A DNA stretch of 64,000 nucleotides from Casuarina equisetifolia (lineage: Eukaryota > Streptophyta > Magnoliopsida > Fagales > Casuarinaceae). Each line of letters begins with the position of its first letter. Within the stretch, counting starts at the first letter, position 1. This document shows, one piece after another, positions 61,717 to 64,000 of the stretch. Made by a program: the position numbers and the translations under genes. The stretch covers positions 23,478,451 to 23,542,450 of the forward strand of contig CM052357.1 of the NCBI GenBank assembly GCA_028551475.1. The letters are read 5' to 3'. The notes beneath the pieces are model-generated. The model ran no database searches, was not told the origin of the DNA, and worked only from the letters and a program-made list of their open reading frames with translations.

Positions 61717-63485
61717 CTCCGCTTTCTTTTCCTGCAGTGCCCGTCACAGATCAGAAAACAGCAGGTTTCACTCCGTTGTCTCCGCTGTTGTGGGTTGTCT
61801 TCCTTCTGTTCCCCCCTGTAATAGTGAAGTTCTGCTGTGGTTGAGGATTTCTCTGCCGGTCATCGTCCATGTGGGCACATGGAACTGCCTCACCGTAACG
61901 TGTGCTTCTGACCCACTTCGTCCTCCTCCTTCCCTTCTATTTAATCATTTTCTTCTCTTTCTTTCACATCTTCTTTTTTATTAAGGGTTGACCATTTTAC
62001 CTCAACTTTCATTTTCATCCCTTGATTTCTATCAAATTTAATGGTTTCCCCTGTATTTTTAAATATTTTTTCACTCCCATGATAAAAGTTGAGTTAAAGA
62101 AAATAGACTGATTTTCTTAAAATAAATAGAACAAAATACTTTAATCAAGTAAGGTGGAGTAAGATTCTTAACACGATAAAGCGGTTCTATTGAAGAAAGT
62201 AATTTTTAATAACTTAATAAAGTGTGAAACATCTTAATGAGATCAAGATTTTCTATGATTTTTGAGATAAAAATAAGAATACCGAGTTGATAAGGATAAT
62301 AAACATGGATATGTTAGAATTTGATTATTTTATTCCAAAATAATTTTAGGATTTTAAAATGCTTATATGTTACAATAGCTTAAAAATTATGAATGATTTC
62401 TGTTTACATATAATATTTTATAGTCAAAATTTCATTAAATACCAAGTACATGGTGATTAGACAACTTAAGAATATTTTATCCCTTTTAGATTCTTTAACT
62501 TTTAAATTTATTAACTTTTTTTTCTTTTCACTTAACTTAATAAAAGGAAAATTAAAGAACTTATAATTTAAATATCCACAAAAACTCCTTGTTAACTTAA
62601 TAATAAGCTAATTATGTCTGAAATTTCTTAGTTTCAAATTTGATATCAAATACATGAGTTTGAGTTTGAGTGCATATATATTAAAAAAGAAAAAGAAAAA
62701 AAAAACGTTGCTCTTTTTTCTAAGCTTGAATTGGAGCAATGGGCTCCAGATAATTATATGAATAACCAAATCCACCTGCCATTTGAGGAGTCTTCCTGTT
62801 TGGTATAATGGAAGTCAGAAAACAAAAACGTAAAGCCATTGAATTGAGCTTGGGTCGGGGAACTGTTACTATCCCACTTTGTCATTATCTGATCCTGTCC
62901 AATCATTTTATTTGGGCGGCCTCCGACAGACTTTCATAATTTACATATTTTTCTCTTTTTTGTTCAAAGTGTTTGATTACACCCGTTTCAAGGAACATAA
63001 AGGGCTTACAGTGTTTTTTCATATTCTGCGTGAATTAATGGTAAAAATTTGTTAAAAAACCTACAATCTTCTTAAAATCAACTATTAAGAGCGGGTGTAA
63101 TTTATTATTATATAAAAAGTATTATAGAAAACTATAAGCAGCGTGAGACATTTTAATCTTCTCTCATTTTCACAACTATCACAAAAAATGGGTTCTATAA
63201 TCATAACAAAAGAGATATCATGTAACTAAACTATTGGATGCAATAGGACTTTATAAATTCAATGCTATGTTAAAAAAAAATCAAAAAACCAATTTTAAAG
63301 AATAAAGACAATCTTTCGTAATGAAGAGTTTTTTTTGTGTGAATTGTCACGTATTTATATATCATAAAATTATATTACTATTACCTTAAAACAAGCATCC
63401 CTCATCCATACTACAAAATATACTTTAAAAATTTTAAAACTCCTAAAAATAGTTGTTACAATCTATAGGTCTTAGTCTTTTACTT
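61717..63485. other. Kinase promoter side and AT-rich DNA, copy 2
   Basis: Duplicate of 9,806-11,574 with a handful of single-base differences. No gene seen. Confidence 0.6.
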
Positions 63486-64000
63486 AATGAGATATTTTTT
63501 CTCATGTTCTACTTGATCTTGACAATACTACCTTCAAGATTTTGATTACTAAATCTTCTTCATCAATTGTAAAACTCTTACTTTTCATGGTTTTGATCAT
63601 TCGGTTCACTTCCTTATTCCCTTGTTTAACCCATCATGACAATCCATTTATAGCCAATAGCATCATTCACATACGCTTAGTGAACCTACAATTAATCCAC
63701 TAAGTTGATTCTCATTATTGTTGACATAGATTGCAACAATAATGAGAAATTTTTTCTCATATCCTATTTGATCTTGACAATAATGATTATACTCTCAATG
63801 CTTTGATTAAAAAATCTTTTTCATAACTATAAAACTCTTACTTTTTATGATTTTGATAATTTAATTCACTTCCTTATTCCATTATTTAATCAGTCATGAC
63901 AATCCATTTATAGCCAATATTATCATTCATATAAATTTAGTGAACTTGTAATTAATCCATTAAGTTGATTCTTATTATTGTTGACATAGATTACAATAAT
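63486..64000 (+). repeat. ~255-bp tandem array, copy 2 (first two units)
   Basis: Matches units 1 and 2 of the array at 11,575; the window ends as unit 3 begins. Confidence 0.9.

Larger units (their letters stand above)
55795..64000. repeat. Large near-identical duplication, copy 2 (8.2 kb, runs off the window)
   Basis: Same orientation and order as 3,869-12,089. Small differences include a missing GAA tract near 59,980, an extra AT-rich 13-bp piece near 60,198, a different poly-G length and scattered SNPs. Its left edge coincides exactly with the gap and its right edge lies beyond the window. Confidence 0.97.

Overview
The window is nuclear DNA of a flowering plant, most likely a woody eudicot. 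Genes have GT-AG introns, intergenic DNA is AT-rich, and there are Ty1/copia, Ty3/gypsy and TRIM-type elements, microsatellites and plant-specific gene families (ATL RING-H2, Raf-like MAPKKK, BURP-domain PG1-beta, bHLH162-like). I could not fix the species. I found no rRNA or tRNA gene, CRISPR array or bacterial-style operon.

Layout. 0-5 kb: an intact single-exon ATL RING-H2 gene (minus) and a 352-bp TRIM element with a perfect CTTGT target duplication. 5.2-9.8 kb (minus): a complete six-exon Raf-like C-group protein kinase of 382 aa, related to Arabidopsis CBC1/CBC2/MRK1. 11.6-12.8 kb: a five-unit, ~255-bp tandem array. 13.6-16.5 kb: a decayed, internally deleted Ty3/gypsy element. 17-22 kb: no gene, but a small tandem array and dispersed repeat relics. 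22.2-27.4 kb (minus): a tandem pair of three-exon bHLH genes (177 and 176 aa). 31.6-33.5 kb (minus): a polygalacturonase-1 beta-subunit-like BURP gene (616 aa). 34.9-38.4 kb: a foldback structure bounded on both sides by (TA)n. 39.1-41.5 kb (plus): a five-exon plastid/lumen-targeted histidine-phosphatase-fold protein (309 aa) that lacks both catalytic histidines. 42.6-42.9 kb (plus): a small secreted-peptide precursor (81 aa). 43.7-49 kb: decayed tandem duplications, including scraps of the two preceding genes. 49.3-55.1 kb: a Ty1/copia element with 276-bp LTRs and an AATAT target duplication, broken in about six places. 55.2-55.3 kb: a second peptide-gene copy cut by a gap. 55,295-55,794: a run of exactly 500 N.

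After the gap, 55,795-64,000 repeats 3,869-12,089 almost base for base, including the whole kinase gene. The copy starts exactly at the gap and carries indels and SNPs of the kind seen between alleles. A false (haplotype) duplication in the assembly is therefore at least as likely as a true recent segmental duplication; this is the main caveat for the window.

The genes do not form one pathway. The kinase family is linked to stomatal CO2/blue-light signalling, ATL proteins to ubiquitination, PG1-beta to cell-wall pectin, and the bHLH pair to transcription. I found no clearly new multi-gene system. The most interesting biology is the predicted lumenal pseudo-phosphatase, the peptide-gene cluster and the foldback element.
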